This document shows positions 26,906 to 35,557 of a DNA stretch of 64,000 nt, one piece after another; within the stretch, counting starts at the first letter, position 1, and every line of letters begins with the position of its first letter. Source of the stretch: DASXTK01 sp050744325 (lineage in GTDB: Bacteria > Actinomycetota > Acidimicrobiia > Acidimicrobiales > VFJN01). The stretch covers positions 77,554 to 141,553 of the forward strand of contig JBOGHK010000047.1 in assembly GCA_050744325.1 (NCBI GenBank). The letters run 5' to 3'. The notes below the pieces were generated by a model. The model did no database searches. It was not told the origin of the DNA and was given only the letters and a program-made list of their open reading frames with translations. Position numbers and translations under genes: made by a program.

Positions 26906-27505
26906 CTGCCCCTGTTCTCGTGCTCATGACCTCGCAACCGTGGCAGGCCCAGACCGCACGCTGACGCCGGTGGACGCACCGGGGTTCGCCGTTGCGGTGG
27001 TCCCGACGACGACAATCAACGGCGCGATCCGCAGTGCCCCACGAGCAGTGGCCGGACGCGGTGGTGGCCGCCCCCGGGACGGGGCGGCCACCACATCAAC
27101 TAGAACGCTTAGGTCCGGCTCAGCCGGTGAACCCGGGCTCTCGATCGACCGGAGTCGCCGGAGGTGCTGCGGGCGGCGCCGTCGGCGGCGTGCTCGGGTC
27201 CGATCCTGCCACCGTCTCGGCGGACAGCGACACGTACGTGCCCAGCTCGGTTCCGTCGTCGGCTAGGCAGGGCCCGCCAGAGCGAGCGTCCCCAAGGCGG
27301 CGAACCCAAGCGCGGCGCCGCCTCCCAGCCATTTGTTCATCCGCAATGCTTCTTCCGCTCCACGCTCGGCGACGTCGCCGGCGCACCTGTCCAAGGGCGG
27401 ACTGCTTACCATGCCGGCGAGCCATCCGGGGTATCGGGTCGGAAGGCTCTCGGGCGCCGAACGTGACACTACGTAGGGGGCGGGAGACCGATACGATCGC
27501 CTGCC
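26906..27505. other. 600-base spacer before L,D-transpeptidase gene
   Basis: No convincing intact gene is present. Several overlapping frames are open, but their translations are Arg/Ser/Pro-rich and lack motifs. The only protein-like stretch is a possible broken secreted peptide on the minus strand at 27120-27340. The promoter of the transpeptidase gene must lie near the right end, but I see no clear -10. Confidence 0.4.
27120..27340 (-). pseudogene. Possible frameshifted small secreted protein
   Basis: An ATG at 27340 opens MNKWLGGGAALGFAALGTLALAGPA, a good signal peptide ending in an Ala-x-Ala type site, but it stops at 27263. One base over, the frame continues as LADDGTELGTYVSL and a Pro/Thr-rich tail ending PVDREPGFTG at 27120. 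Together they would make a ~73-residue exported protein. I cannot name a family, and chance is not excluded. Confidence 0.3.
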
Positions 27506-28303
27506 GTGCTTGCGAGCGGATCACATCGGATTTTCCTACGTACTTGGGCGGCCGTGCTGAGCTTCGGCCTCCTCTTCGGGGCCTGTGGCGGGGGCGGAGA
27601 CGACTCGTCGGACGACGCCGCCGACGAGGCCGAGTCTCCCGGGCGGCGTGACGTCGACGACGGCGACTCGAACACGTTGCCAGAGGGCAGCACCTGGGCA
27701 GCGACGGCCAAGTCCGAGCTCGCCGAGGTCTCCATCTACGACACGGCCGACGCCAGCGAGGCAGCGTCGACGTTGCCCAACCCCGACCCGAACGGCACAC
27801 CCCTGGTCTTCCTGGTCGACGGTGCCGACGCCAGCGGCGAGCGGATCCCGGTGTTCCTGCCGATCCCACCGAACGGCACCAAGGGATGGGTCAACGCGAG
27901 CGACGTCGACCTCCTCGTCAATCCCTACCGCATCACCGTCGAGGTCGCAGCGCACCGGCTGACGGTCACCGACGGGGGCGAGGTCACCGTCGACACCGAG
28001 GTTGCCGTGGGACAGGACGGCCGCGAAACACCGACCGGGCAGTACTACGTCAAGGAACTGCTCCAGCCCCCGGATCCCAACGGGGTCTACGGGCCCTACG
28101 CCTACGGCATCTCCGGCTTCACCAACAACCCCGAGGTTGCCGAGGAGTTCGGCGGTGGCGGCGTGATCGGCATCCACGGCACGAACGATCCCGATGCGTT
28201 GGGCACCGACGTGAGTAGCGGCTGCATCCGAATGGCCAACGACGTGATCACCGAGATGGTCGACTACCTGCCGCTCGGGACCCCGGTCGAGATCGTCGCC
28301 TGA
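27506..28303 (+). CDS. L,D-transpeptidase (YkuD) lipoprotein
   Basis: 265 residues. Lipobox GLLFGACGGG anchors it outside; an acidic linker and an SH3-like region (WAATAKSELAEVSIYD ... GTKGWVNASDVD) precede a YkuD domain. The catalytic motif HGTND...LGTDVSSGCIRM has the His and nucleophile Cys. These enzymes form 3-3 crosslinks in peptidoglycan or attach proteins to it. The start is a GTG at 27506. It is convergent with qcrB, with a large palindrome between the stops. Confidence 0.9.
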   Translation: MLASGSHRIFLRTWAAVLSFGLLFGACGGGGDDSSDDAADEAESPGRRDVDDGDSNTLPEGSTWAATAKSELAEVSIYDTADASEAASTLPNPDPNGTPLVFLVDGADASGERIPVFLPIPPNGTKGWVNASDVDLLVNPYRITVEVAAHRLTVTDGGEVTVDTEVAVGQDGRETPTGQYYVKELLQPPDPNGVYGPYAYGISGFTNNPEVAEEFGGGGVIGIHGTNDPDALGTDVSSGCIRMANDVITEMVDYLPLGTPVEIVA

Positions 28304-28304
28304 C

Positions 28305-28366
28305 AGCCTTCGAAATTGCGGCAGAAACGTGCGGATTCCGGCGTTTCTACCGCAATTTCGAAGGCT
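28305..28366. terminator. Long palindrome between convergent L,D-transpeptidase and qcrB genes
   Basis: AGCCTTCGAAATTGCGG (28305-28321) pairs perfectly with 28350-28366. After one mismatch AGAAACG (28323-28329) pairs with CGTTTCT (28342-28348), leaving a 12-base loop. It starts 1 base after one stop codon and covers part of the qcrB stop. Its AT content is unlike the neighbourhood. A bidirectional terminator is the simplest reading, though there is no clear U-tract; a mobile palindromic element is another. Confidence 0.6.
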
Positions 28367-29726
28367 AGGCCGCGCCGCGGCGCAGGCGGCGGGGGATCTC
28401 GCGGATGCGGACCTGCGACGCCGTCGGCACGCCGTCGCGAGCGGCGAGCTCCTTGCACAGCCGATAGGTGATCCAGCCGGACACCAGCGGTGCGAGCAGA
28501 AGGCCGACCCGGAAGGACCACAGCACAGCGTTCACCGACAGCCCGAACGTCTGGGCGATCACGTCCGATCCGCCACCCAGGAAGCAGACGACGTAGAACG
28601 ATAGGCAGGCCGCGCCCAGTGCAGTGCGGACGGGGCGCTGACGCGGCCGGTCCACCAGGTGGTGCTCGGCGTGGTCGCCGGTGACCCGGGCCTCCAGGAA
28701 CGGCCACGCGTAGAGCAACGTGAACGTCAGCCCGGCGAGCAGCACCCCCGGGAAGAACGGGTTGGGGATCTCGAAGCCGAAAGCACGGATCTCCCAACCG
28801 GGCATGATCCGCAAGGCTCCGTCCAGCCAGGCCATGTACCAGTCCGGCTGGCTGGCCGACGACACCTCCGCGGGATCGAACGGCCCGTAGAGCCAGATCG
28901 GGTTGATCTGGAAGACCCCACCGAGGAACGCCACCACTGCGGCCGTGAGGAAGAACAGCCCGAGCGCCTTGGCCGCGTACGTCGGCCACATCGGCGTGCC
29001 GACCACGTTGTCCTGGCGCCGGCCCTCGCCGGCGAACTGGGTGTGCTTTTGACGCACGAGTATCCACAGGTGCGCGGTGAGCAGCACCACGATCGCCGCG
29101 GGCAGCAGCAGGATGTGGATCACGTACAGCCGCTCGATGATGTCGGGTCCCGGGAACTCGCCGCCGAAGAAGAGCGAGGTCACCCAGGTGCCCACCACCG
29201 GGATCGACAAGGCGATCGAATAGGCGATCCGCAGCCCGGTTCCCGAGAGCTGATCGTCCAGCATCGAGTATCCGGCGAAGCCGTTGAACATCGCGCAGAT
29301 CAACAGGGTCACACCGATCATCCAGTTGATCTCGCGAGGCCGGCGGAACGCTCCCGTGAAGAACACGCGCATCAGGTGGACCACGATCGACGCCAGGAAC
29401 AGCAGTGCCGCCCAGTGGTGCATCTGGCGCATGACCAGACCGGCGCGCACGTCGAAGCTGAGCTCGAGCGCCGACCGGTAGGCCTCGGTCATCTCGACCC
29501 CGCGCAGGGCTTCGTAGCTGCCCTGGTAGGTGGTCTGGCTGGCGCTGGGGTCGAAGAAGAACGTGAGGTAGACGCCGGTCAGCAGCAGGATCACGAAGCA
29601 GTAGAGGCCCAGCTCGCCGAGCATGAACGACCAATGGTCAGGGAACACCTTGTTGAGCACAGTGCGGGCGAACTGGGCGGTTCCCAGGCGATCGTCGATC
29701 CAGCGGGCGAGCCGGCGGGTCAGCAC
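28365..29726 (-). CDS. qcrB: Cytochrome bc1 complex cytochrome b subunit
   Basis: 453 residues, eight or more spans. Haem-ligand helices are clear: QMHHWAALLFLASIVVHLMRVFFTGAFRRPRE and YVIHILLLPAAIVVLLTAHLWILVRQKHTQF; the Qo-site segment reads FPGPDIIERLYV, where many homologues have PEWY-type motifs further on. It oxidises menaquinol and passes electrons to the Rieske and QcrC subunits. The GTG at 29726 has a fine GGAGG site seven bases before; the open frame further upstream overlaps a palindromic repeat and qcrA and is not coding. Confidence 0.93.
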   Translation of the reverse strand: MLTRRLARWIDDRLGTAQFARTVLNKVFPDHWSFMLGELGLYCFVILLLTGVYLTFFFDPSASQTTYQGSYEALRGVEMTEAYRSALELSFDVRAGLVMRQMHHWAALLFLASIVVHLMRVFFTGAFRRPREINWMIGVTLLICAMFNGFAGYSMLDDQLSGTGLRIAYSIALSIPVVGTWVTSLFFGGEFPGPDIIERLYVIHILLLPAAIVVLLTAHLWILVRQKHTQFAGEGRRQDNVVGTPMWPTYAAKALGLFFLTAAVVAFLGGVFQINPIWLYGPFDPAEVSSASQPDWYMAWLDGALRIMPGWEIRAFGFEIPNPFFPGVLLAGLTFTLLYAWPFLEARVTGDHAEHHLVDRPRQRPVRTALGAACLSFYVVCFLGGGSDVIAQTFGLSVNAVLWSFRVGLLLAPLVSGWITYRLCKELAARDGVPTASQVRIREIPRRLRRGAA

Positions 29727-29770
29727 GGCCGACCTCCGCGGGGCAGCCCGCGCTGGCGCCCCTGCCGGCT

Positions 29771-29821
29771 CATTCTTTGACCCGAAACGGTTGGCCAGCA
29801 ACCACTTGGGGTCAAAGAATG
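29771..29821. repeat. Intergenic palindromic repeat with core GGTTGGCCAGCAACC (copy 1)
   Basis: Outer arms CATTCTTTGACCC (29771-29783) and GGGTCAAAGAATG (29809-29821) are perfectly complementary. Inside, GGTTG and CAACC (29789-29793, 29798-29802) form a second stem around GCCAG. It lies between qcrB and qcrA. A second copy at 53454 has the same core but different, still paired, arms. A 9-base unit (CGCGGGCAT) repeats three times just beside it at 29831-29857. Confidence 0.7.
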
Positions 29822-29868
29822 CAGGGGGACCGCGGGCATCGCGGGCATCGCGGGCATCGGCATCGCGG

Positions 29869-30708
29869 TCACCGGCCCCGGTCCCAGAAGCCGGGGCCGA
29901 CCGGCTCGGAGAAGTCGCCCCTGGCAACCAGGTAGCCCTCGTCGTCGACGTCGAGCGGGAGCTGAGGCAACGAACGCGCGGCCGGGCCGAACACCGGCCG
30001 TGCGCCATCGAGCACGTCGAAGGTCGACTGATGGCACGGGCAGAGCAACAGCGCGGACTCGGCCTGGTAGAGCCCGACCGGACAGCCGACGTGCGTGCAG
30101 AGCTTGGAGTAGGCGACGACGCCTTCGACGGTCCAGTCGTCCCGGCCCTCGCGGGGGCGGAAGTCCTGGTCGGCGCGCGTGCGGATGAGCAAGGTCGGGG
30201 AGTCGGCAGCGTCGACGTTGCCCTCGGGCCACACGGTGACGACGCCGTCCCGGGACAGGTCGCTCGGCCGGAGAGGATCGCCGTTGGCTTGGACGACCCG
30301 CACGCCACCGGGCGCGTAGGCCGTGCGCGTGAGGCCGCTGCCGGGCCGGGGGCCAAGCGATCGGATGGGGAACAGCAGCGCCGCGCCGAACGCCCCGAGC
30401 GCGCCCACGGCGCTGGCCAGCAGCATCCGCCGGCTGCGCAGGCTGGTCTCGCCGGCCACGAAGTCCTCGCGGAAGGCCTCGACCGCCTCCTCGGTGGAGA
30501 CGAGCGACTTGCGCTCCTCGGCGACCTCCTCGCCGGGCATGTAGTGCTTCGCCCACAGAACGATGCCGCAGCCGATGCCGCCGGTCACCATCGCCAGCAG
30601 GACGCCTTCGGCCTGGGCCTGACCGCCCTGCCAGTAGACGACCGCCAGGCCCAGTGCGGCCAGCATCGCGACGACGAAGCACGCGGTGGCCCCGCGCTCG
30701 GCGGTCAT
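29869..30708 (-). CDS. qcrA: Cytochrome bc1 complex Rieske iron-sulfur subunit
   Basis: 279 residues. Three membrane spans (residues ~6-27, ~35-55 and ~98-117) precede the Rieske domain, the three-span form being typical of actinobacteria. Cluster ligands are in CTHVGC and CPCHQS. It carries electrons from quinol at QcrB to the cytochrome c domains of QcrC. Its ATG overlaps the qcrC stop by 4 bases (ATGA), so the order qcrC-qcrA-qcrB is a coupled operon with a 142-base gap before qcrB. Confidence 0.95.
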   Translation of the reverse strand: MTAERGATACFVVAMLAALGLAVVYWQGGQAQAEGVLLAMVTGGIGCGIVLWAKHYMPGEEVAEERKSLVSTEEAVEAFREDFVAGETSLRSRRMLLASAVGALGAFGAALLFPIRSLGPRPGSGLTRTAYAPGGVRVVQANGDPLRPSDLSRDGVVTVWPEGNVDAADSPTLLIRTRADQDFRPREGRDDWTVEGVVAYSKLCTHVGCPVGLYQAESALLLCPCHQSTFDVLDGARPVFGPAARSLPQLPLDVDDEGYLVARGDFSEPVGPGFWDRGR

Positions 30709-31928
30709 GGCTCGGCTGCCTCCCCGGTGGTCGCCTCGGTCGCGGCCTCGGTAGCAGCGGTCGGCGCCGGCCCGGTTTCCGGACTAGACGACGTCGCCAT
30801 GGCGGCACCGGTCGCCGGCACGGTCGCGGTCTCGGTCACAGCGGTCGGCGCGGTCGTCACGGTCTCGGTCACAGCGGTCGGCGCGGTCGTCACGGTCTCG
30901 GGCGACGGCGGCGGCGACGGCCCCGTCGGGCCGGAGTCGCCGTCGCCGGTGCCGGTGCCGGTGCCGGCGGAACGCAAAGGCGCCCGGGTCCCGATCCAGA
31001 CCACGAGGCCGACCAACACCACCATCCCGACCAGCCAGGCCACGAAGCCCTCGGGGATGGGACCGGTCCGACCGATGGGCAACCCGCCCGGATCGTCGGG
31101 GTTGTCGAGGTAGCGGACGTAGGCAACCAGGTCGTCGAGCTCGTCGTCGCTGATGACCTCGGTGTCGAAGGTCGGCATCTGGCCGGGGCCGACGCGGACC
31201 GCGGCACCGATCTGCGCGGGGGTCGACGACCCGAGGCCGGGCGCGGCCGACCCGTAGCTCAGGGCGCCGCCGCTGCCCGAGGCACTGTGGCATGCCTGGC
31301 AGTTGGCGCGGTAGACGAGGCCGCCGGCCGCGAGGTCGGCGTCGGACAGGTCGACGTCCGGCAACTCGGGCCCGTCGCCGAGCGACGCCACATAGGCCAC
31401 GAGCGCATCGATCTCGTCCGGCGAGTAGGCCGGCTCCTTGCGCTGCGGCTGCTCATCGCTGCTGGCGGCGGGCATCCGGCCCGTCGACAGCTGGAAGTAG
31501 GCGCCCGCCTCACCGGCGTCGGTCAACCCTGGGCCTCCGGCACCGCCTTCCACGGCCTCGACGCCCTGTCCATCGGTTCCGTGACAGCTCGTGCAGCCCG
31601 TCGCGTAGAGGTCGCGGCCCCGCTCGAGCAGGTCGTCGTCGCCAGCCGGGTCGGCAGCGCTCCCCGCGTCGACTCGGGTGGTAACGAGCGGCGTCGCCAG
31701 CGCCGTAACCGCGACGACGGCCAACGCCGCCAGCAGCCGCGCCGCGCCCCCGTTGCCAGTCGCCCCGGCCGGACCGGTGGATCGCAACCGAGCGAACAAC
31801 GCCGCCAGCAGCCGGGGCATGCTCCCGCTGGTGGTCCTCGAACGGGCGTCGACCTGGTCCGGTGCTGGACGGTGCTCGGCCCGGCCTGGCCATCGGACGC
31901 CGGCTCGGCCGCGAGGTCTCAATGTCAT
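30705..31928 (-). CDS. qcrC: Cytochrome bc1 complex diheme cytochrome c subunit
   Basis: About 407 residues. An N-terminal span (LLAALAVVAVTALATPLV) is followed by two cytochrome c domains with CTSCHG and CQACHS haem sites and Met-ligand regions (GRMPAA, GQMPTF). A C-terminal span (FVAWLVGMVVLVGLVVWIG) follows, then an unusual ~85-residue Thr/Ala/Pro/Glu tail after it, partly built from an 11-residue repeat. The diheme protein replaces soluble cytochrome c in actinobacterial bc1-aa3 supercomplexes. I use the ATG at 31928, which overlaps the ctaE stop; an ATG at 31820 with its own site would also keep the first span. Confidence 0.92.
   Translation of the reverse strand: MTLRPRGRAGVRWPGRAEHRPAPDQVDARSRTTSGSMPRLLAALFARLRSTGPAGATGNGGAARLLAALAVVAVTALATPLVTTRVDAGSAADPAGDDDLLERGRDLYATGCTSCHGTDGQGVEAVEGGAGGPGLTDAGEAGAYFQLSTGRMPAASSDEQPQRKEPAYSPDEIDALVAYVASLGDGPELPDVDLSDADLAAGGLVYRANCQACHSASGSGGALSYGSAAPGLGSSTPAQIGAAVRVGPGQMPTFDTEVISDDELDDLVAYVRYLDNPDDPGGLPIGRTGPIPEGFVAWLVGMVVLVGLVVWIGTRAPLRSAGTGTGTGDGDSGPTGPSPPPSPETVTTAPTAVTETVTTAPTAVTETATVPATGAAMATSSSPETGPAPTAATEAATEATTGEAAEP
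30828..30900 (-). repeat. 33-base tandem repeat inside qcrC tail
   Basis: A 33-base unit occurs at 30828-30860 and 30861-30893, identical, and seven bases of a third copy follow. It codes for an 11-residue unit (TVTTAPTAVTE) in the C-terminal tail after the last membrane span. Identity at DNA level indicates recent expansion. Confidence 0.85.
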
Positions 31929-32509
31929 CGCAGCAGGTAGATCGTGGTGAACATCGCCACCCAGACGGCGTCCACGAAGTGCCAGTAGTAGCCGCACACC
32001 TCGACGGTCGGACCGGTCGGGGCGCGGGAGTGCCCGGCGATCGCCACGGCGGCCGCCCCCATGAACATCAGACCCCCGAGCACGTGGAGGCCGTGGAATC
32101 CGGTCATCAGGTAGAAAATCGAGCCGTACGCGTGGTCGTCCACCTGGAACGACGCCTGGGCGTACTCGACCACCTGGTTGGTCAGGAACAACGCGCCCAA
32201 CAGGCTCGTCACGCCGAGCCAGACGATGGAGGGGCGGCGCTGGCCCTGTTCGGCATACCGGACGGCCCGGTGCATGGTGGCGCTCGACGCCACGAGGACC
32301 ACGGTGGCGACCGCGGTGCGGGCGGTCTCGAGCTCGACGTCGTCGGGGGGCCAGGCGTCGTTGACCGAGCGGAGCGTGAAGTACGCCGCGAACAGCCCGG
32401 CGAAGAACATCAGCTCGGACGCAAGCCAGACGACCACGCCGACGTTCAGAGTCGACGGCGCCGACGTTGCCGGGCCAGGGCCGCCCTGAGCTTCGGTGGT
32501 CAGCGCCAC
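31925..32509 (-). CDS. ctaE: Cytochrome c oxidase subunit III
   Basis: 194 residues, five spans, the short actinobacterial form. Typical segments: VGVVVWLASELMFFAGLFAAYFTLRS at the start, then FYLMTGFHGLHVLGGLMFM and CGYYWHFVDAVWVAMFTTIYLLR at the end. It stabilises the oxidase core and its proton uptake. The start is a GTG. It lies first in the qcr operon (ctaE-qcrC-qcrA-qcrB), the order known from mycobacteria, and 9-13 kb from the other oxidase genes. Confidence 0.94.
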   Translation of the reverse strand: MALTTEAQGGPGPATSAPSTLNVGVVVWLASELMFFAGLFAAYFTLRSVNDAWPPDDVELETARTAVATVVLVASSATMHRAVRYAEQGQRRPSIVWLGVTSLLGALFLTNQVVEYAQASFQVDDHAYGSIFYLMTGFHGLHVLGGLMFMGAAAVAIAGHSRAPTGPTVEVCGYYWHFVDAVWVAMFTTIYLLR

Positions 32510-32564
32510 TCAGGCGGTTCTACCAGACCGAGCACTGTGTCCCACGACATTCCGTGCGGGGCGA

Positions 32565-33407
32565 TCACCCTCTACTCGAGGTGACCCGCTGCTCAGCAGC
32601 AAGCGCACGGTCCTCACGGAGGATGGCTCGTTGCTCGGCGGCCCACCACTGGTGGAGGACGATCGCTGCCGCAACCAGGGCGAACAGCTCGCCCGCACCC
32701 CAGAACAGGGAGGCCGCCGCCCGTTGGTCATCGAGCAGGCGGTAGGTGTCGGGGGCCAGCGGCTGGCTGCTGGACACCATGGCCAGGCCGACCACGGCGT
32801 GGAACGGCACCGCGGCGAGCAGCGCGAGCAGGCGGGCAGGGTGCGGGAGGCGATGCGGCAGGGCATCGATGCCGACCAACGGCGCCAGGAACAGGACCCC
32901 GGAGCCGACGACGTGCATGTGGACGGCGAGGTGCACGACACCGTGGCGAGCGGCGACGTCGAGCAGCGGCGTGAGGTAGAGCAGCACGAGCCCGCCGCCG
33001 AACAGCGACCAGCCCACCAGGGGATGCGTCGCCACCCGGGCCGACCGGCTGCGCAGTGCGGTGCGGAGGGCCTGGCGCGTGGCCCGGCGGCCGCTCTGGA
33101 GGGCCAGCGTCACCGGCGCGGACAGCACGACCAGCAACGGGACGACCATGCCGAGCAGCACATGCTGGACCATGTGGACCCAGAGTCGCTGGTCCTCGTA
33201 ACGGCCGACACCAGATTGGGTGGCCACCACCGCGGCGGCGAGGGCTCCGGCCATCGCGAGGCTTCGGGCTCGTGGCCAGGCGCGACCCCTCGCCGCCAGG
33301 CGGCGCACCCCCACCAGGTAGAGGCCGCCGGTCGACGCGACGGCAACGGCAGCGGGCGCATCGATGCCCCACCCGGTCGCTAGGTCGACGAACGTCGGGC
33401 CGGCCAC
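32565..33407 (-). CDS. ctaG: Cytochrome c oxidase assembly protein, caa3_CtaG family
   Basis: 280 residues, about seven spans. The MVQHVLLGMVVPLLVVLSAPVTL stretch with its histidine, HLAVHMHVVGSGVLFLAPLVGID and AVVGLAMVSSSQPLAPDTY are the family's signatures, with conserved His and Met residues that could handle copper. CtaG-type proteins help build the copper centres of the oxidase. The gene lies 55 bases upstream of ctaE and may be the first gene of the operon. Its GTG start is the only good one. Confidence 0.85.
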   Translation of the reverse strand: MAGPTFVDLATGWGIDAPAAVAVASTGGLYLVGVRRLAARGRAWPRARSLAMAGALAAAVVATQSGVGRYEDQRLWVHMVQHVLLGMVVPLLVVLSAPVTLALQSGRRATRQALRTALRSRSARVATHPLVGWSLFGGGLVLLYLTPLLDVAARHGVVHLAVHMHVVGSGVLFLAPLVGIDALPHRLPHPARLLALLAAVPFHAVVGLAMVSSSQPLAPDTYRLLDDQRAAASLFWGAGELFALVAAAIVLHQWWAAEQRAILREDRALAAEQRVTSSRG

Positions 33408-33937
33408 TCGTCCGACCGTAGCCCGCTCGTTCCGGGTACCGCGGAGGCCGGGCTGGCTGTGGTTCGTCGCTGAATTAGTGGCCTGGTCTGGGGTGTGGGG
33501 TGGTTGCTGCTGCGGATGCGACCGACGCGAACGTGTCGTCGGCCGAAGTCACGTCGCCGAGGCTGCCACGCACGTCGAACGGGTCGTGACGGGCTTGCGC
33601 AAGGCCGGCACCCGCGTGGGAACGGGCACGTCACCCCTCTGGGCCGTGGAGCAAACGCAGCGCGGCAGAAGAAACCCTGCAACAGATCGCTGGTTGGTCG
33701 CGACCAGACAGGTGCGGGCCAGCCCGGCACCGCGATCGGGCCGACAACGGAGCGCACGAGATGAATGATCCACGGTGGAGGTTTGCCTGATGGTCCAAAC
33801 CTCGGAGAGCACGGTTCCGGTCCAACCCCCCGCTCCACCCCCCACGCAACTCCCGCAACCACGGCACACCGTGCGGCGACGACGGAAGCAGCGCATGGAC
33901 CACGAGGCGATCCCGTCGACGGACCGGGGGCGGCGCC
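33408..33937. other. 530-base spacer upstream of DUF1023 gene
   Basis: No gene that I can support. A 7-base-arm hairpin is present at 33779-33802 (AGGTTTG / CAAACCT). The open frames here are rich in Arg, Pro and Thr and show no family features. Base composition is a little less GC-rich near 33460-33500 and 33660-33780, which could mark promoter DNA. Confidence 0.4.
33779..33802. other. Small hairpin upstream of DUF1023 gene
   Basis: AGGTTTG (33779-33785) and CAAACCT (33796-33802) form a perfect 7-base stem with a 10-base loop, 136 bases before the ATG of the hydrolase gene. It may be an operator or leader element; nothing else supports a role. Confidence 0.3.
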
Positions 33938-35557
33938 ATGGTCGATGAGGTCGTGCACACGCTGGGGGACCGGACCTACCGGGTGTTCGGCCTGGAGGCC
34001 AAGTCGTCAGAGATCCACGGCGCCTACCGGGAGATGGACGAGCTGATCGTTGCCCGGTTGTCGGCGGCCAAGAAGGCGGTCGAGCGATGGCGCGGGCCGC
34101 ACGCCGTCCGCTATGTCGATGAGGTCAACGGGGTCCTGGCCGGGATGGCGGCACTGAAGGTCGCGCTGTGGCGGGCGATGAACACGCTTGACCGGTTCCC
34201 CGAGCAGGAGGCGTCCCGGGCGTCGTCGCGTCACGAAGACGAGATGGTCATGGGTGCCCGGGTCGAGGCGGAGATCGAGCCGGGGACCGTGAGCGCTGAG
34301 ACCGCCATGCTCCGGGCCTACACGACCACGGCGGCCAGCCAGGACGGGCGGTTCGCGGTGTTGGCGAAGGCCGTCAACCTCGACGGGGTCCGGGCCGAGG
34401 TCACTTACCAGCGTCCCCTCGACCTGGGTGAGCGGCAGTCGGCTCTCGACGCCGGGAACGAGCCCGCGGACCTGGTGGGCGCGACCACCAGCGAGACCGA
34501 TCCGGTCGGCGTCGGCAACCTCATCTCGTTGCCCGACCCGGGCCAGGACGTGCCGTCGCTGGTCGCCGCGTCTCGTCAGCTTGCGGTGTTCACTCTGGGC
34601 GTCTCTGTGGCGATCGACAACGCCGACCAGGCCACCCTGGCCATGCTCGCCCGCGACCCCTGGGCCCTCAACCACCAGCTGGACTGGCTGCGTCGCGACC
34701 CGCGCCGCTGGGCCGGACTGACCCGAGCCCAACAGCAGCTCCTCATCCAGACCTTCCCCGACCAGATCGGCAGCATCGACGGGATCCCGATCATGGCCCG
34801 AGACCAGGCCAACCGGATCGTTCTGCAGCGCTCCCGGGCGGCGCTGGAGGCGCGACTCGCCCTACTCCGACGGATGAGGTCGTCCAGCAACGTCACCCCG
34901 CACGGCAGCGGCCCAGGAGGCCCCAACCCCGAGGAGATTCGCCAGATCGAGGAGAAGCTGGCCGGCATCGCGGCGATCGAGAACCGCCTCCGGACCGTAC
35001 CCGGCCGTCCCCAGGCGTACCTGGTGGGCTTCAGCGCCGACGGCAACGGACGGGCCATCGTCGCCATCGGCAACCCGGACACCGCCGCCAACGTGGCCAC
35101 CTACGTCCCCGGCACCGGTGCCCGGCTGGGGACCATCGGGGGGGACATCCGGCGGGCCGACATCATGGTGGCCGACGCCGGGGCCGCTCCCGGTGGCACG
35201 GCGGTCATCACCTGGATCGGCTACGACGCGCCGCAACAGGTCAGCCGCATAGGCCACCCCGGTAGCCCCAGCGCGATGTCACCCTCGTACGCCGCCAACG
35301 CCGCCGCTGCGCTACGCAGCTTCCAGGCGGGGCTGGACATCAGCCACACGGGCGGCGGCGACTTCAACAAGACCGTGCTGGGCCACAGCTACGGCACGAC
35401 CGTCGTCGGACACGCGGCCCGCGGGGGTGGCTTCAGCGCCGACAACCTCGTGTTCGTGGCCAGCCCGGGTGTGGGGGAAACGTCAACCAGGCTTCCGACC
35501 TGCGCTTCGACGGCCGCGTCTACGCCACCAGGGCAGCCAACGACCCGATCTCGGTGA
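33938..35557 (+). CDS. WXG-like plus DUF1023 alpha/beta hydrolase, frameshifted near the C-terminus
   Basis: 539 residues as read. Residues 1 to ~95 form a helical module with a W-x-G (WRG, ~residue 50), as in ESX-type secreted proteins. After a long helical middle comes the DUF1023 hydrolase: GRPQAYLVGFSADGNGRAIVAIG, VITWIGYDAP and the nucleophile elbow GHSYGTTVVGHAA (~residue 484). After VFVASPGVG, at a run of five G then AAA (about 35478-35488), the frame turns to nonsense and stops at 35557. The true C-terminus, with the likely catalytic Asp and His, continues in the -1 frame to 35799. No ESX genes are nearby. Confidence 0.72.
   Translation: MVDEVVHTLGDRTYRVFGLEAKSSEIHGAYREMDELIVARLSAAKKAVERWRGPHAVRYVDEVNGVLAGMAALKVALWRAMNTLDRFPEQEASRASSRHEDEMVMGARVEAEIEPGTVSAETAMLRAYTTTAASQDGRFAVLAKAVNLDGVRAEVTYQRPLDLGERQSALDAGNEPADLVGATTSETDPVGVGNLISLPDPGQDVPSLVAASRQLAVFTLGVSVAIDNADQATLAMLARDPWALNHQLDWLRRDPRRWAGLTRAQQQLLIQTFPDQIGSIDGIPIMARDQANRIVLQRSRAALEARLALLRRMRSSSNVTPHGSGPGGPNPEEIRQIEEKLAGIAAIENRLRTVPGRPQAYLVGFSADGNGRAIVAIGNPDTAANVATYVPGTGARLGTIGGDIRRADIMVADAGAAPGGTAVITWIGYDAPQQVSRIGHPGSPSAMSPSYAANAAAALRSFQAGLDISHTGGGDFNKTVLGHSYGTTVVGHAARGGGFSADNLVFVASPGVGETSTRLPTCASTAASTPPGQPTTRSR

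Noticed and set aside
29727..30356. N-terminal extension of the qcrB frame
   Set aside because: It covers a palindromic repeat and part of qcrA; the GTG at 29726 with GGAGG gives the normal protein.
33765..34046. Small frame overlapping the DUF1023 start, as a possible WXG100 partner
   Set aside because: It lacks a W-x-G and helical character and lies partly inside the larger gene.
35470..35495. Programmed -1 frameshift in the DUF1023 gene
   Set aside because: GGGGGAAAC invites slippage, but the zero frame is not in the X-XXY-YYZ register and no stimulatory structure is obvious. A plain deletion in the G-run is simpler, so this is kept only as a possibility.
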